DNA from: CAVQCA01 sp963710815
GTDB taxonomy: Bacteria; Pseudomonadota; Gammaproteobacteria; UBA9214
Length of the DNA: 64,000 bases
Assembly (NCBI GenBank): GCA_963710815.1
Contig: CAVQCA010000084.1
Location: forward strand, 39,944-103,943
Direction of reading: 5' to 3'
Numbering within the stretch: the stretch's first letter is position 1; the number at the start of each line of letters is the position of its first letter. The translations under genes were made by a program, and so were the position numbers. Positions 43,869-52,498 of this stretch are shown here, piece by piece. The notes below the pieces were generated by a model. The model saw nothing but the letters and a program-made list of their open reading frames with translations. It made no database searches and was not told where the DNA came from.

Positions 43869-45925
43869 GTGCCGAATTCCCTCGAGACCGTGAACAGGAG
43901 GGTGCGCTCCGGCAGCGGGTAGGCGTTGTAGACGCCGGGCGTGGTTGGGCTGCTGACGCCGTAGTCATAGGCCTTTTCTGCGAACAGGTTGCCGACCTTC
44001 GCGGCAAAGCGGTAGTCCAGGTAGCGATGGCTGGCGAGCAGGTCCACGGTGGTATAGGACGGTATCTTCTTCCCGAAGTCATTGGCCTGGTCGTTGTCGA
44101 AATACTTGTCGCCGACGTAACTGACGGAAACCGAGCAGCGAGTTGCCGGCGACCATCTCCAGGTCGCCGTCGCGTTTGCCGTGTTGCGCGGTACCAGCGG
44201 AACGGTGTTGCCCTGATACGGGCCGTCACGGAATTCCGAGCGCATCCAGGTGTAGCTGGCCTGCAGGTCGAGACGTGCGCCGAGCGCCGCGCGGCCACTC
44301 AATTCGAGGCCATAACGTTGTGTGGGGTCCAGGTTGATGTTGGAAAACGTCGCGGGGTCGTAGTGGATCTCGTTGTTCAGGCGCATGTAGTAGGCGTTGG
44401 CCTGCCATGACAGCCTGCCCTGCTGGTAGCGGGTTCCGATATCGAGGCCATTGCCGGTCTGGGGTTTGAGATCCGAGAAAACCTGCAGGTAGGTGGTCGG
44501 GTCGATCTGGAACAGCTCGTCCACCGTGGCCACGCGCGCGCTGCGGCTGGCCTTGATATAGACGGCCGTCTGCGGGTCGAGCTGTTTCTCCACGCCGGCC
44601 TCGAACATCTCGACCCGTGTCGTCTGGTCGAGATCCGGCGCCTGGCTCGCATAGTCGCCGCCGGGCGCGGTGGTATCGACCCGGTCGTTCGCCTCTACAC
44701 GCACCCATTGCAGCCGGCCGCCCAGGTTGACGCTGAGGTCCGTTGCTGCTTTCAGCGTGGTGTCCAGATACACCGCGCCGGATCTTTGCTCGATACCGAT
44801 CCGGTGTATCGGCTGGTTGCGGGTGTCCGGGTTCAGCGAACGGTCGGAGTCATAGCGGCTGTCGTAGTAATCGATGCCGGCGGTGGTCTGCGCACCTGTG
44901 TTGAACAGTTCATGGGGAATGACGACGCGCGGCGTGAAGGACCACGTCTTCAGCTTCGAGTCGAGGTAATTCGCGTAGGCGCCGCCGAAGTCGTAGTCAT
45001 CGAAGAACGCCTTCTGGTTTTTCTCGCGGTAACCGGCGTCGACGACGGCCTCCGCGCCGTTTTCCCACAGCTGCGTAAATCCCAGCGTGGTGTTATAGCC
45101 CCGCAGATCCGCGTAATCATTCGGCGTACTGGTGCCCTTGCGGTCGTTCTTGAGTTGATCCACTCCGGCGAGGGGATCGACATGGCGCGGGCCGGGCAGG
45201 CCGAGGTTCTGGTCGTCCAGGGAGAATTTCAGATAGGCCTCGCCGTCAGCGCGGGTATAGCGGACGTCCGATTGCAGGTTGCGCTCATCGAGAGTGTTGT
45301 TGTCGCGATAGCCGTCACTGCTGACGCCATGCACCCCCAGGGAGAGCGCCACGGGTCCCGTGTTGTGGCTAAGGCGGGCGTCGAGCTGCCGGGTATCCAG
45401 GCTGCCGCCGCCACCCTCCAGGCGGGCGGAGCTGCCGCTTGCCGCCGGTTGCCGGGTGATGATGTTGATGGTGCCGCCCGAGGCGCCATCGCCGTAGAGC
45501 ACCGAACCGCCGTTGCGCATGATCTCGATGCGTTCGATGCTCTCGAGCGGTATGGCGCCGTAGTCCACCGCGGAGAGGTCGATGTCATTGAGACGCCGGC
45601 CATCGAGCAGTATCAGCGTGTTCGGGGTGGAGGCCGCGCCGAAACCGCGTATATCGACGGTAGCGCCCGTACCGTTGTTGCCGTAGAGACTGCGGGTGAT
45701 GACCCCGGACTCCCTCGCCAGCAGTTCGGGCAATGTCCGTGCGGTGCTGTTCCTGATGTCCGCGGCGCTGATGACCGAGACATGTCCGAGCGCCTTGCTG
45801 TTGTCATCATCGAGGCGCGTTGCCGTTACCAGGACGTTTTCGGATTGTTCGTCGATGGGTGTCTGGCCATATGACGGCATCACGGCCAGCATGGCAGGCA
45901 ACAGGACGGCGTGGTGGGGCTTCAT
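43865..45925 (-). CDS. btuB: TonB-dependent vitamin B12 receptor BtuB
   Basis: 686 residues from MKPHHAVLLPAM, behind a GGGAG site; a longer frame to 45997 has no ribosome site. The signal peptide ends near SYG. TonB box ENVLVTATR comes first, then the plug domain (VSVISAADIRNSTARTLPELLARESGVITRSLYGNNGTGATVDIRGFG, RRLNDIDLSAVDYGAIPLESIERIEIMRNGGSVLYGDGASGGTINI) and a 22-strand barrel with the terminal LLFTVSREFGT. The cobalamin riboswitch directly upstream and the neighbouring btuF, btuCD, tonB and pduO fix the substrate. Confidence 0.96.
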   Translation of the reverse strand: MKPHHAVLLPAMLAVMPSYGQTPIDEQSENVLVTATRLDDDNSKALGHVSVISAADIRNSTARTLPELLARESGVITRSLYGNNGTGATVDIRGFGAASTPNTLILLDGRRLNDIDLSAVDYGAIPLESIERIEIMRNGGSVLYGDGASGGTINIITRQPAASGSSARLEGGGGSLDTRQLDARLSHNTGPVALSLGVHGVSSDGYRDNNTLDERNLQSDVRYTRADGEAYLKFSLDDQNLGLPGPRHVDPLAGVDQLKNDRKGTSTPNDYADLRGYNTTLGFTQLWENGAEAVVDAGYREKNQKAFFDDYDFGGAYANYLDSKLKTWSFTPRVVIPHELFNTGAQTTAGIDYYDSRYDSDRSLNPDTRNQPIHRIGIEQRSGAVYLDTTLKAATDLSVNLGGRLQWVRVEANDRVDTTAPGGDYASQAPDLDQTTRVEMFEAGVEKQLDPQTAVYIKASRSARVATVDELFQIDPTTYLQVFSDLKPQTGNGLDIGTRYQQGRLSWQANAYYMRLNNEIHYDPATFSNINLDPTQRYGLELSGRAALGARLDLQASYTWMRSEFRDGPYQGNTVPLVPRNTANATATWRWSPATRCSVSVSYVGDKYFDNDQANDFGKKIPSYTTVDLLASHRYLDYRFAAKVGNLFAEKAYDYGVSSPTTPGVYNAYPLPERTLLFTVSREFGT

Positions 45926-46034
45926 TCCATTCTCCCGGTACGCGGCACACACCCGTGCCGCCGGCTTGCATTGCAAAGGGAGAATGACAGTGAGCAAGAG
46001 GTCGCGCTGTCAGTATTGCCCGCCGCAATACACC

Positions 46035-46225
46035 TGCATGGCGTCAGGCCGGTCTCCGGGCTTGCGAGCGGGTGGTGGACCCGGGTGAATCACCTTCCCG
46101 CGCCGTGCGCAGTGGTGTGCCGATTCACCTTGTCTCGCTTACCGTTGCGGGGGCAGCGCCGGCATTGTCAGGTATGGTTGACGCACCGGCTTCCCGTTTC
46201 ATCCCTCGGACGACTGTCCTCGGGA
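46035..46225 (-). promoter_or_regulatory. Cobalamin riboswitch controlling btuB-tonB-pduO
   Basis: On the minus strand the leader contains the ordered signatures of a cobalamin riboswitch: gggaagccggtg, then gctgcccccgcaacggtaa near 46141-46159, and the B12 box agcccggagaccggcctgac at 46043-46062. It ends about 110 bases before the btuB ATG. Binding of adenosylcobalamin is expected to shut down expression. Boundaries are approximate. It begins within about 35 bases of the btuD stop. Confidence 0.92.
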
Positions 46226-46256
46226 CACCTGAAGCTAAGTGGCGAGGAATTTACTG

Positions 46257-47038
46257 TCAGTCCCGGGGACTGTCAAGCGGTAACCAGACGGTGCCATGGG
46301 GACCTTGCAGGGCGTGCAAGGGGTGTTGATAGAGGCGTTCCAGATTCTGCCGGGTCAGCACCTCTCCGGCCGTGCCCCGCAGGGTTTCGCCCTGACCGAA
46401 CAGCAACAGGAAATGATCGCAATAGCGCAGGGCGAGATTGGGGTCATGCATGACCAGGAGCAGGGATTTTTTTTCGGCGGACGCGCGGCGCCGCAGCAGG
46501 TCCAGGATGCGGATCTGGTGGTGGATATCCATATGGCTGGTCGGTTCGTCCAGCAGAAGCACCTCCGGATCCTGGGTCAGCAGCGTGGCAATGCCAAGTC
46601 GGCGCCGTTCCCCCCCGAGAGGGTCGCGACGTCGCGGGATTCCATCCCGTCCAGGCCCACGGCGTGCAGCGCCCCGCGGGCGGCGTCGTAGTCCGCCTCG
46701 CTCTCCCACTGCAGGGGCCCGAGATAGGGATGCCGTCCGGTCAGTGCGGTCTCCATGACAGTGGCCGGGAAGGCGTCGTGATGTTCCTGCAGCAGTACGC
46801 CGACATGCCGGGCGATGACACGCCGGGTGAGCGCGGGCAGGGGGGTTCCGTCCAGCCGCACCGCGCCCGCATCGGGACGGCGCAATCCCGCCAGTGTATG
46901 CAGCAGGGTGGTCTTGCCCGCGCCGTTGCGACCGAGCATGCCCCAGCACTCACCGGGATTGACGCGCAGATCGAGGTGACGGCAGACGTCGACCTTGCCG
47001 ATGCGGATTGCAAGCTGCTCTGACTCGAGGCGGCTCAT
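46257..47038 (-). pseudogene. btuD: B12 ABC transporter ATPase BtuD, single frameshift in the signature motif
   Basis: From the ATG at 47038 the frame gives a normal ABC start: HLDLRVNPGECWGMLGRNGAGKTTLLHTLAG (Walker A), QEHHDAFPATVMETALTGRHPYLG and ATLSGG, then goes out of frame. The next frame resumes with ERRRLGIATLLTQDPEVLLLDEPTSHMDIHHQIRILDLL (Walker B) and VMHDPNLALRYCDHFLLL, to a stop at 46257. The break falls in a run of seven G (minus strand, about 46610-46617); eight would restore LSGGERRRL. Everything else is intact, so this is a homopolymer error, recent mutation or slippage site rather than old decay. Confidence 0.88.
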
Positions 47039-47044
47039 GCAGGT

Positions 47045-48040
47045 TTATTCGCCACGGTCGTAGCGTTCACGGCTCTGATAGAGCAGGTAGAGAAACACCG
47101 GCACCCCGACCAGCGCCGTCAGGATGCCTACCGGCAACTGACGCGGGGCGAGCAGGGTGCGCGCCAGGGTATCGGCGATGACCAGCAGGCAACCTCCAAG
47201 CAGCGCCGCCGCGGGCAGCAGCAGCCGGTGATCGCGCACGCCCTGCAGGCGCAGCATGTGCGGGACGATCAGGCCGACGAAGCCTATGCTGCCCGCCATG
47301 GTGACCGCCGCCGCGGTAAGCAGAGACGCCAGGACATAAACAAGACGCCGCAGGGGCTGGATCGAAACCCCGAGCGCTGCGGCGGACAGTTCACCGTGTG
47401 CGAGCAGATTGAGGGAGCGACCGCTGGCCACGGCCACCAGCAGACCAGCCAGGAGGACCACAAGACCGCCCATGGGGATGGAGGCGTTGGAGAGGTCTCC
47501 CATCAGCCAGAACAGCATGCCGCGCAGGTTCTGTTCAGGGCTCAGCGCGAGCAGAAAACCGATGGCGGCCCCCCAGCCGGCAGCCACGACGACGCCGGTG
47601 AGGAGCAGGCGGTTGACGGTCCAGCTGCCGTGTCCGTGGGACAGGCCGAAGACGAGCAGCATGGACAGGAGTGCACCGGCGAAGGCTGCCCCCTGCAGCC
47701 AGATGCCGCCCATGCCCAGCAACAGCGTCAGCAGCGCCGCCGTCGCCGCGCCACCCGAGACGCCGAGCACATAGGGGTCTGCCAGGGGGTTGCGCAACAG
47801 CACCTGCATCAGTCCGCCCGCCAGGGCCAGCAGGGCGCCGGTGACAAAGGCCGCCGCGGTGCGCGGCCAGCGCAGGTCGAACAACACGCGGGAGGCGAGA
47901 TCCCGTCCATCGCCGTGCATGGCCGAGAGCAGCCCCTGCCAGCCGAGATCCATGCTGCCGCTGACCATGCTGAACAGCAGACTGGCGATGCTCAACAGGA
48001 TCAGCAGGGCGAAAAGCAGACAGGTACGTTTGGAACACAT
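47045..48040 (-). CDS. btuC: Vitamin B12 ABC transporter permease BtuC (FecCD family)
   Basis: The 331-residue inner-membrane protein has about ten hydrophobic helices. Typical segments are LRWPRTAAAFVTGALLALAGGLMQVLLRNPLADPYVLGVSGGAA, LLTGVVVAAGWGAAIGFLL, MLFWLMGDLSNA and the C-terminal GSIGFVGLIVPHMLRLQGVRDHRLLLPAAALLGG with LPVGILTALVGVPVFLYLL. Stop and btuD start are six bases apart. It starts 12 bases after the HAD gene on the same strand, so btuC-btuD may be read through from there instead of being controlled by the riboswitch, which lies after btuD. Confidence 0.94.
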   Translation of the reverse strand: MCSKRTCLLFALLILLSIASLLFSMVSGSMDLGWQGLLSAMHGDGRDLASRVLFDLRWPRTAAAFVTGALLALAGGLMQVLLRNPLADPYVLGVSGGAATAALLTLLLGMGGIWLQGAAFAGALLSMLLVFGLSHGHGSWTVNRLLLTGVVVAAGWGAAIGFLLALSPEQNLRGMLFWLMGDLSNASIPMGGLVVLLAGLLVAVASGRSLNLLAHGELSAAALGVSIQPLRRLVYVLASLLTAAAVTMAGSIGFVGLIVPHMLRLQGVRDHRLLLPAAALLGGCLLVIADTLARTLLAPRQLPVGILTALVGVPVFLYLLYQSRERYDRGE

Positions 48041-48052
48041 CGGGTATGCGGG

Positions 48053-48709
48053 CTAGGCCCTCAGGCTGATGATGGGCCAACCTTGTTCCGCGGCATGCTC
48101 GCGCAGGATTTCGTCGGGATCGACGGCTACCGGATGGGTTACCTTGCTCAGCAATGGCAGGTCGTTATGGGAGTCGCTGTAGAACCAGCTGTCCTGCAGC
48201 GTTTGTGCGTGTTTCACCAGCCATCCCGTCAGCCTCTCGACCTTGCCTTGCTGATAGCAGGGAATGCCGGTAATGCCGCCCGTAAAGCGGCCCTCGATCA
48301 CTTCAGGCTCGGTGGCGAGCAGCTCTTCCACGCCATAGAGTCCGGCGATCGGTTCGGTGATGAAGCGATTGGTGGCGGTGATGATCACGGGAAGATCGCC
48401 CTTGCGGCGGTGCTCGTCGACCAATGCCTGTGCCCTGGGAAGTACGATCGGCAGGATCTTGTCTTCCAGAAAAAGGGCGCGCCAGCGGTTGAGTGTGTCC
48501 ATGTCGTGTTCGCTCAGCGGCTGCAGCTGAAAGCGCAGAAATTCCCGGATATCCAGCTTGCCCGTCTTGTACTGATCGTAGAAACGCCGGTTCTGCCGCT
48601 CGTGGAGATCCCGATCCAGGACACCCTGCTCGGCGAGAAAACAGCCCCACAGGTAATCGCTGTCTCCACCGAGCAGGGTGTTGTCCAGATCGAAAAGCGC
48701 AAGACTCAC
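48053..48709 (-). CDS. HAD-family phosphatase (HAD-IB type)
   Basis: 218 residues from a GTG (MSLALFDLDNTLLGGDS) that follows a gaggg ribosome site; an ATG 11 codons upstream is an alternative. The catalytic DLDNT motif is at residues 8-12 (second Asp two residues after the nucleophile). PVIITATNRFITEPIA holds the motif II Thr, and GKVERL and YSDSHNDLPLL are motifs III/IV. The relative next to rppH-ptsP in Pseudomonas is annotated as a histidinol-phosphatase or SerB-like enzyme. The substrate here is not proven. Confidence 0.88.
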   Translation of the reverse strand: MSLALFDLDNTLLGGDSDYLWGCFLAEQGVLDRDLHERQNRRFYDQYKTGKLDIREFLRFQLQPLSEHDMDTLNRWRALFLEDKILPIVLPRAQALVDEHRRKGDLPVIITATNRFITEPIAGLYGVEELLATEPEVIEGRFTGGITGIPCYQQGKVERLTGWLVKHAQTLQDSWFYSDSHNDLPLLSKVTHPVAVDPDEILREHAAEQGWPIISLRA

Positions 48710-48865
48710 CGGTGTTCCCTCTTGTGTGAAAAACCTTGTCATGTATCAGGCGTGGGAGAGGAAAGGTATCACAGCCGGAGCGCGGGGCGGCATCCGGCAT
48801 TTGCCCGTGCGGGGTAGCTATGGGACAATGAGTTATCTTGACAAACTGCGTGATGGATTTATCAA

Positions 48866-49381
48866 GTGATTGATTTTGATGGATTCAGGCCGAACGTTGG
48901 CATTATTTTGTCCAATCGTGATGGACAGGTGCTATGGGCGCGGCGCGCGGGTCAGGACGCCTGGCAGTTTCCGCAGGGAGGCATCCGCACGGATGAAACA
49001 CCGTGTGAGGCCATGTACCGGGAACTGGCCGAGGAAGTGGGGCTGCTGGAGAAGCATGTCGAAGTGATGGGCGCGACGCGCGGCTGGCTGCGTTATCGTC
49101 TGCCTCCCCGGTATATCCGCCGGTCCTGTCGCCCGGTCTGCATCGGGCAGAAGCAGGTCTGGTTTATGCTGCGTCTTCTGGGTGATGACACCGAGGTTTG
49201 CCTGCATAACACAGACAAACCCGAGTTCGATCACTGGTGCTGGGTGGATTACTGGCATCCGCTGAACGAGGTCGTTGCCTTCAAGCGCAATGTCTACAGA
49301 AGGGCGCTGAGAGAACTGGCGCCGCTGCTGTTTCCCGAAGGGGTCCCAGGTTTACCCGGCGACAACCACGTGTCAAAGTAG
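48866..49381 (+). CDS. rppH: RNA 5'-pyrophosphohydrolase
   Basis: The 171-residue Nudix hydrolase removes pyrophosphate from 5' ends of mRNA, which triggers decay. The start is GTG (IDFDGFRPNVGIILSNRDGQVLWARR), the RppH N-terminus. The Nudix box GGIRTDETPCEAMYRELAEEVGL is at about residues 37-59, and QKQVWFMLRLLG and FDHWCWVDYWHPLNEVVAFKRNVYRRAL follow. It precedes ptsP, the conserved rppH-ptsP arrangement of gammaproteobacteria. Confidence 0.95.
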   Translation: MIDFDGFRPNVGIILSNRDGQVLWARRAGQDAWQFPQGGIRTDETPCEAMYRELAEEVGLLEKHVEVMGATRGWLRYRLPPRYIRRSCRPVCIGQKQVWFMLRLLGDDTEVCLHNTDKPEFDHWCWVDYWHPLNEVVAFKRNVYRRALRELAPLLFPEGVPGLPGDNHVSK

Positions 49382-49458
49382 GCAGGCATGAGGTAAAAGG
49401 TCTCCAGTGTCGTGAAAGACACTGTTGCCGGTAACTGATCCCCAGGGGAGCCGTACCT

Positions 49459-51726
49459 ATGCTGGATATCCTCCGGCGCATCATCCAGGAAGTCAACGCG
49501 GCCCCCGACCTGCAGAAGGCGCTGGAGATCATTGTCCAGCGCGTCTACGTCAATGTGGGTGTCGATGTCGCTTCCGTCTACCTGCTGGATGAGGAGTACA
49601 ACCAGTACGTCCTGATGGCCACCGAGGGCCTGCGCAAGGGCGCCATAGGCAAGGTGCGCATCGACAGGGGCAAGGGCCTGATCGGCATGGTGGCTGACCG
49701 TGAGGAGCCGGTCAATCTGGAGGATGCCACCAGCCATCCACAGTATCTGTTCATCGTCGAAACGGGTGAACAGCCCTACCACGGGTTTCTCGGCGTGCCG
49801 ATCATCCAGTACCGCAAGGTGCTTGGGGTCCTGGTGGTCCGCCAGCGGGAATACCGCAAATTCGGTGAAGAGGAGGAGGCCTTCCTGGTCACCCTGGCGG
49901 CGCAACTGGCCGGGGCCATCACCCATGCGGGAGCCAGCGGTGAGGTTTCCCGACTGCTGGAGGATCGGGGCGAAGTCTCGCTGACACTGCGGGGTTTGCC
50001 GGGTGCGCCGGGTTTGGCCATCGGCCAGGCCATGGTGGTGTATCCACCGCAGAGCCTCGATGCCATCCCGGATCGCAAGGCCGTTGACATCGATGCCGAG
50101 GTCGAGAGTTTCCATCAAGCCGTAGCCGCCGTCCGTGATGACCTGCGGGATTATTCCAACCGCCTGTCCGGTTCGCTGCCGGCGGAGGATCTTGCGCTGT
50201 TCGATGCCCTGCTGCTCATGCTGGAAAGTGACAGTCTGGTCGGCAAGACCGTGGAACGCATCCGGGAGGGCAACTGGGCGCCAGGCGCCCTGCGCCAGAC
50301 CATCGCGGATCACGTACAGGTCTTCGAGACCATGGATGATGCCTATCTGCGGGAGCGTGCCAGCGATATCCGGGACCTGGGCCGCAGGATCGTTACCCAT
50401 ATCCAGAGTGACAGGCCCGCGGCCCGACCGGTCTATTCCTCGACGGTGCTGGTTGGCATGGAGATCAGCGCCGGACATCTGGCTGAGGTTCCCATCGAGC
50501 ACCTTGCGGGTATCGTTTCGACCCGCGGTTCCAGTTCATCGCATGTCGCCATTCTCGCGCAGTCCCTCGGCATACCCGCCGTGATGGGTGTCGAGGACCT
50601 GCCGGTAGCCCGTCTGGAGGGGCAGACCCTGATTACGGATGGTTACCGGGGCGAGGTTTTCGTGCGTCCCTCGGAACTGCTGCGTAATGAATATCTGCGT
50701 CTGCAGGCCGAGGAGACCGAGTTGATGAGCGGCCTGAAGGATATGGCCGGTCTCCCGTCGGTTACACCGGATGGCGTGTCCGTACCGCTCTATCTGAATA
50801 CCGGCCTGGTGTTCTCGGACATCGAATCGTCCATGCACAGTGAGAGCGACGGCGTCGGTTTGTACCGGACCGAGATCCCGTTTTTGATCCGTGATCAATT
50901 CCCCGGCGAGGAGGAGCAGTTGCGCATCTACCGCAAGGCGCTGGAGGCCTTCGCCCCGCGACCGGTGACGCTGCGCACGCTTGACGTCGGCGGCGACAAG
51001 CTGCTGTCCTACTTTCCCGTCAAGGAAGATAACCCGTTCCTCGGCTGGCGCGGTATCCGCATCTCGCTGGATCATCCGGAAATTTTTCTGACCCAGTTGC
51101 GCGCCATGCTGCGCGCCAGTGTCGGCCTGGACAACCTCACCATCCTGCTGCCCATGGTGTCGACGGTTACCGAGATCGATATCGCCATGACCTTCATTTC
51201 ACAGGCGATGGGTGAGCTGATCGAGGAAGGGATGGCGGTGCGCCGCCCGCCTATCGGTGTCATGATCGAGGTGCCGTCAGCCGTTTACCAGGTGCCGGCA
51301 ATGGCACGGCGTGTGGATTTCTTCTCCATAGGCACCAATGACCTTACCCAGTACCTGCTGGCGGTGGACCGCAACAATTCGCGCGTCGCGGGGCTTTACC
51401 AGTCGTTGCATCCGGCCGTGCTCGGGGCAATCAGGCAGGTGGTGGATGCGGCGCACAAGCTGGGCAAACCGGTCAGTGTCTGCGGCGAAATGGCCGGTGA
51501 TCCGGCCGCCGTACTCGCGCTGCTGGGTCTGGGCGTGGACAGCCTGAGCATGTCGGTCAGCAGTCTGCCGCGCGTTAAATGGGTGATCCGCAGTTTTACC
51601 CGCGCCGAGGCGCAGGATCTGCTCGAGCAGGTCTGGACAATGGAGGATCCGCGCGCGATCAGGGCGCTCTACAACAGCGTGCTTGTTCAGGGCGGGCTGG
51701 GCGGGCTGGTGCGGCCCGGTAATTGA
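49459..51726 (+). CDS. ptsP: Nitrogen-PTS enzyme I (phosphoenolpyruvate-protein phosphotransferase)
   Basis: The 755-residue protein has an N-terminal GAF domain (about residues 1-160; LDILRRIIQEVNAAPDLQKALEIIVQRV), then a PTS enzyme I core. The phosphoryl His362 is in STRGSSSSHVAILAQSLGIPAV. PEP-binding segments include LRTLDVGGDKLL and GWRGIRISL, and the C-terminal VCGEMAGDPAAVLALLGLGVDSLSMS contains the active Cys. PtsP phosphorylates NPr and then EIIA-Ntr in a regulatory cascade linked to nitrogen and potassium. No ptsO/ptsN genes lie in the window. Confidence 0.96.
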   Translation: MLDILRRIIQEVNAAPDLQKALEIIVQRVYVNVGVDVASVYLLDEEYNQYVLMATEGLRKGAIGKVRIDRGKGLIGMVADREEPVNLEDATSHPQYLFIVETGEQPYHGFLGVPIIQYRKVLGVLVVRQREYRKFGEEEEAFLVTLAAQLAGAITHAGASGEVSRLLEDRGEVSLTLRGLPGAPGLAIGQAMVVYPPQSLDAIPDRKAVDIDAEVESFHQAVAAVRDDLRDYSNRLSGSLPAEDLALFDALLLMLESDSLVGKTVERIREGNWAPGALRQTIADHVQVFETMDDAYLRERASDIRDLGRRIVTHIQSDRPAARPVYSSTVLVGMEISAGHLAEVPIEHLAGIVSTRGSSSSHVAILAQSLGIPAVMGVEDLPVARLEGQTLITDGYRGEVFVRPSELLRNEYLRLQAEETELMSGLKDMAGLPSVTPDGVSVPLYLNTGLVFSDIESSMHSESDGVGLYRTEIPFLIRDQFPGEEEQLRIYRKALEAFAPRPVTLRTLDVGGDKLLSYFPVKEDNPFLGWRGIRISLDHPEIFLTQLRAMLRASVGLDNLTILLPMVSTVTEIDIAMTFISQAMGELIEEGMAVRRPPIGVMIEVPSAVYQVPAMARRVDFFSIGTNDLTQYLLAVDRNNSRVAGLYQSLHPAVLGAIRQVVDAAHKLGKPVSVCGEMAGDPAAVLALLGLGVDSLSMSVSSLPRVKWVIRSFTRAEAQDLLEQVWTMEDPRAIRALYNSVLVQGGLGGLVRPGN

Positions 51727-51769
51727 CGGGTATTTCCTTTGACAACAATTAGTATTAATAATTTGATAT

Positions 51770-51901
51770 GAATGGCACTTGGTTATGGCCCAAGCCCGAT
51801 AAATAGCCACGGAAAAACACGGAATACAGGCTCTTCTTTCCGTGTCTTCCGTGTGATTCCGTGGCCATTGGGGTGTAATTAGGCTTAACCAGGCACCATA
51901 C
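51770..51901. mobile_element. MITE-like element (copy 2) between ptsP and the A-type Fe-S gene
   Basis: The left end gaatggcacttggtta and right end taaccaggcaccatac enclose a CACGGAA palindrome (about 51806-51868). At 132 bp it is slightly shorter than copies 3 and 4. The flanks (aatttgatat and atttatatat) match at only 7 of 10 positions, so a target duplication is not clear. Confidence 0.8.
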
Positions 51902-52105
51902 ATTTATATATTAATTTTACAGTCCCGATAGCTCACTCACAGTTGATTGTTATTCCTGCTTAAATTTCGTCTGCGCGATGGTAGAGAAACGGCCGGGCAG
52001 GGGGGCGTTGCGATACCTCGCGTCTGGCACAGGGACGAGATACGGTTTATATTATGTCCAATACGCTGGTATTTTTGATGCATATAATTGATCACGAGGA
52101 TTGAC

Positions 52106-52498
52106 ATGACACAAGCGACTACCCAATTGGATATGACACTGGCCGCCACTGATCTCAACCTGACCCCGGCCGCCCGTGAAAAAATGTCCGAACTGTTCAG
52201 TCAGGTTGATGATGCCGAGCTGCAGGCCATTCGTGTTTTCGTATCGGGAGGTGGTTGCGGGGGCATGGGGTATGGCATGACCTTCACCGACACGCGCACG
52301 GAGTTTGACTATGTGCGCAACGAAAACGGCTTCAACCTCTTTGTCGACGCCGTGGCGCTCAACTTCCTGCGGGGTGTGGAAATCGACTATGTCGAACGTC
52401 CGACGGGCGCCAGCTTTGTCTTCAATAATGCCTTTGCCCTGACCGGGGGATCCGGCACCTGTGGCGCCTGTGGCGCCGCGGGTGGAGGTTGTGCCTGA
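52106..52498 (+). CDS. A-type (HesB/IscA-like) iron-sulfur carrier homologue with atypical C-terminal cysteines
   Basis: 130 residues from an ATG behind a gagg site. After a 20-residue extension the Fe-S_biosyn domain shows TPAAREKMSELF, VFVSGGGCGGMGYGMTF (Cys51) and LNFLRGVEIDYVE...GASFVFNNAF. Classical members end in C-G-C; this one ends with GTCGACGAAGGGC, cysteines 119, 122 and 129. It may carry a cluster or metal by a different set of ligands. The next gene, an ATP-grasp enzyme, overlaps its 3' end. A true erpA is present separately at 60256. Confidence 0.85.
   Translation: MTQATTQLDMTLAATDLNLTPAAREKMSELFSQVDDAELQAIRVFVSGGGCGGMGYGMTFTDTRTEFDYVRNENGFNLFVDAVALNFLRGVEIDYVERPTGASFVFNNAFALTGGSGTCGACGAAGGGCA

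Noticed and set aside
47228..48817. A 529-codon plus-strand frame across btuC and the HAD gene
   Set aside because: Gln/His/Ala-rich shadow crossing two well-supported genes on the other strand.
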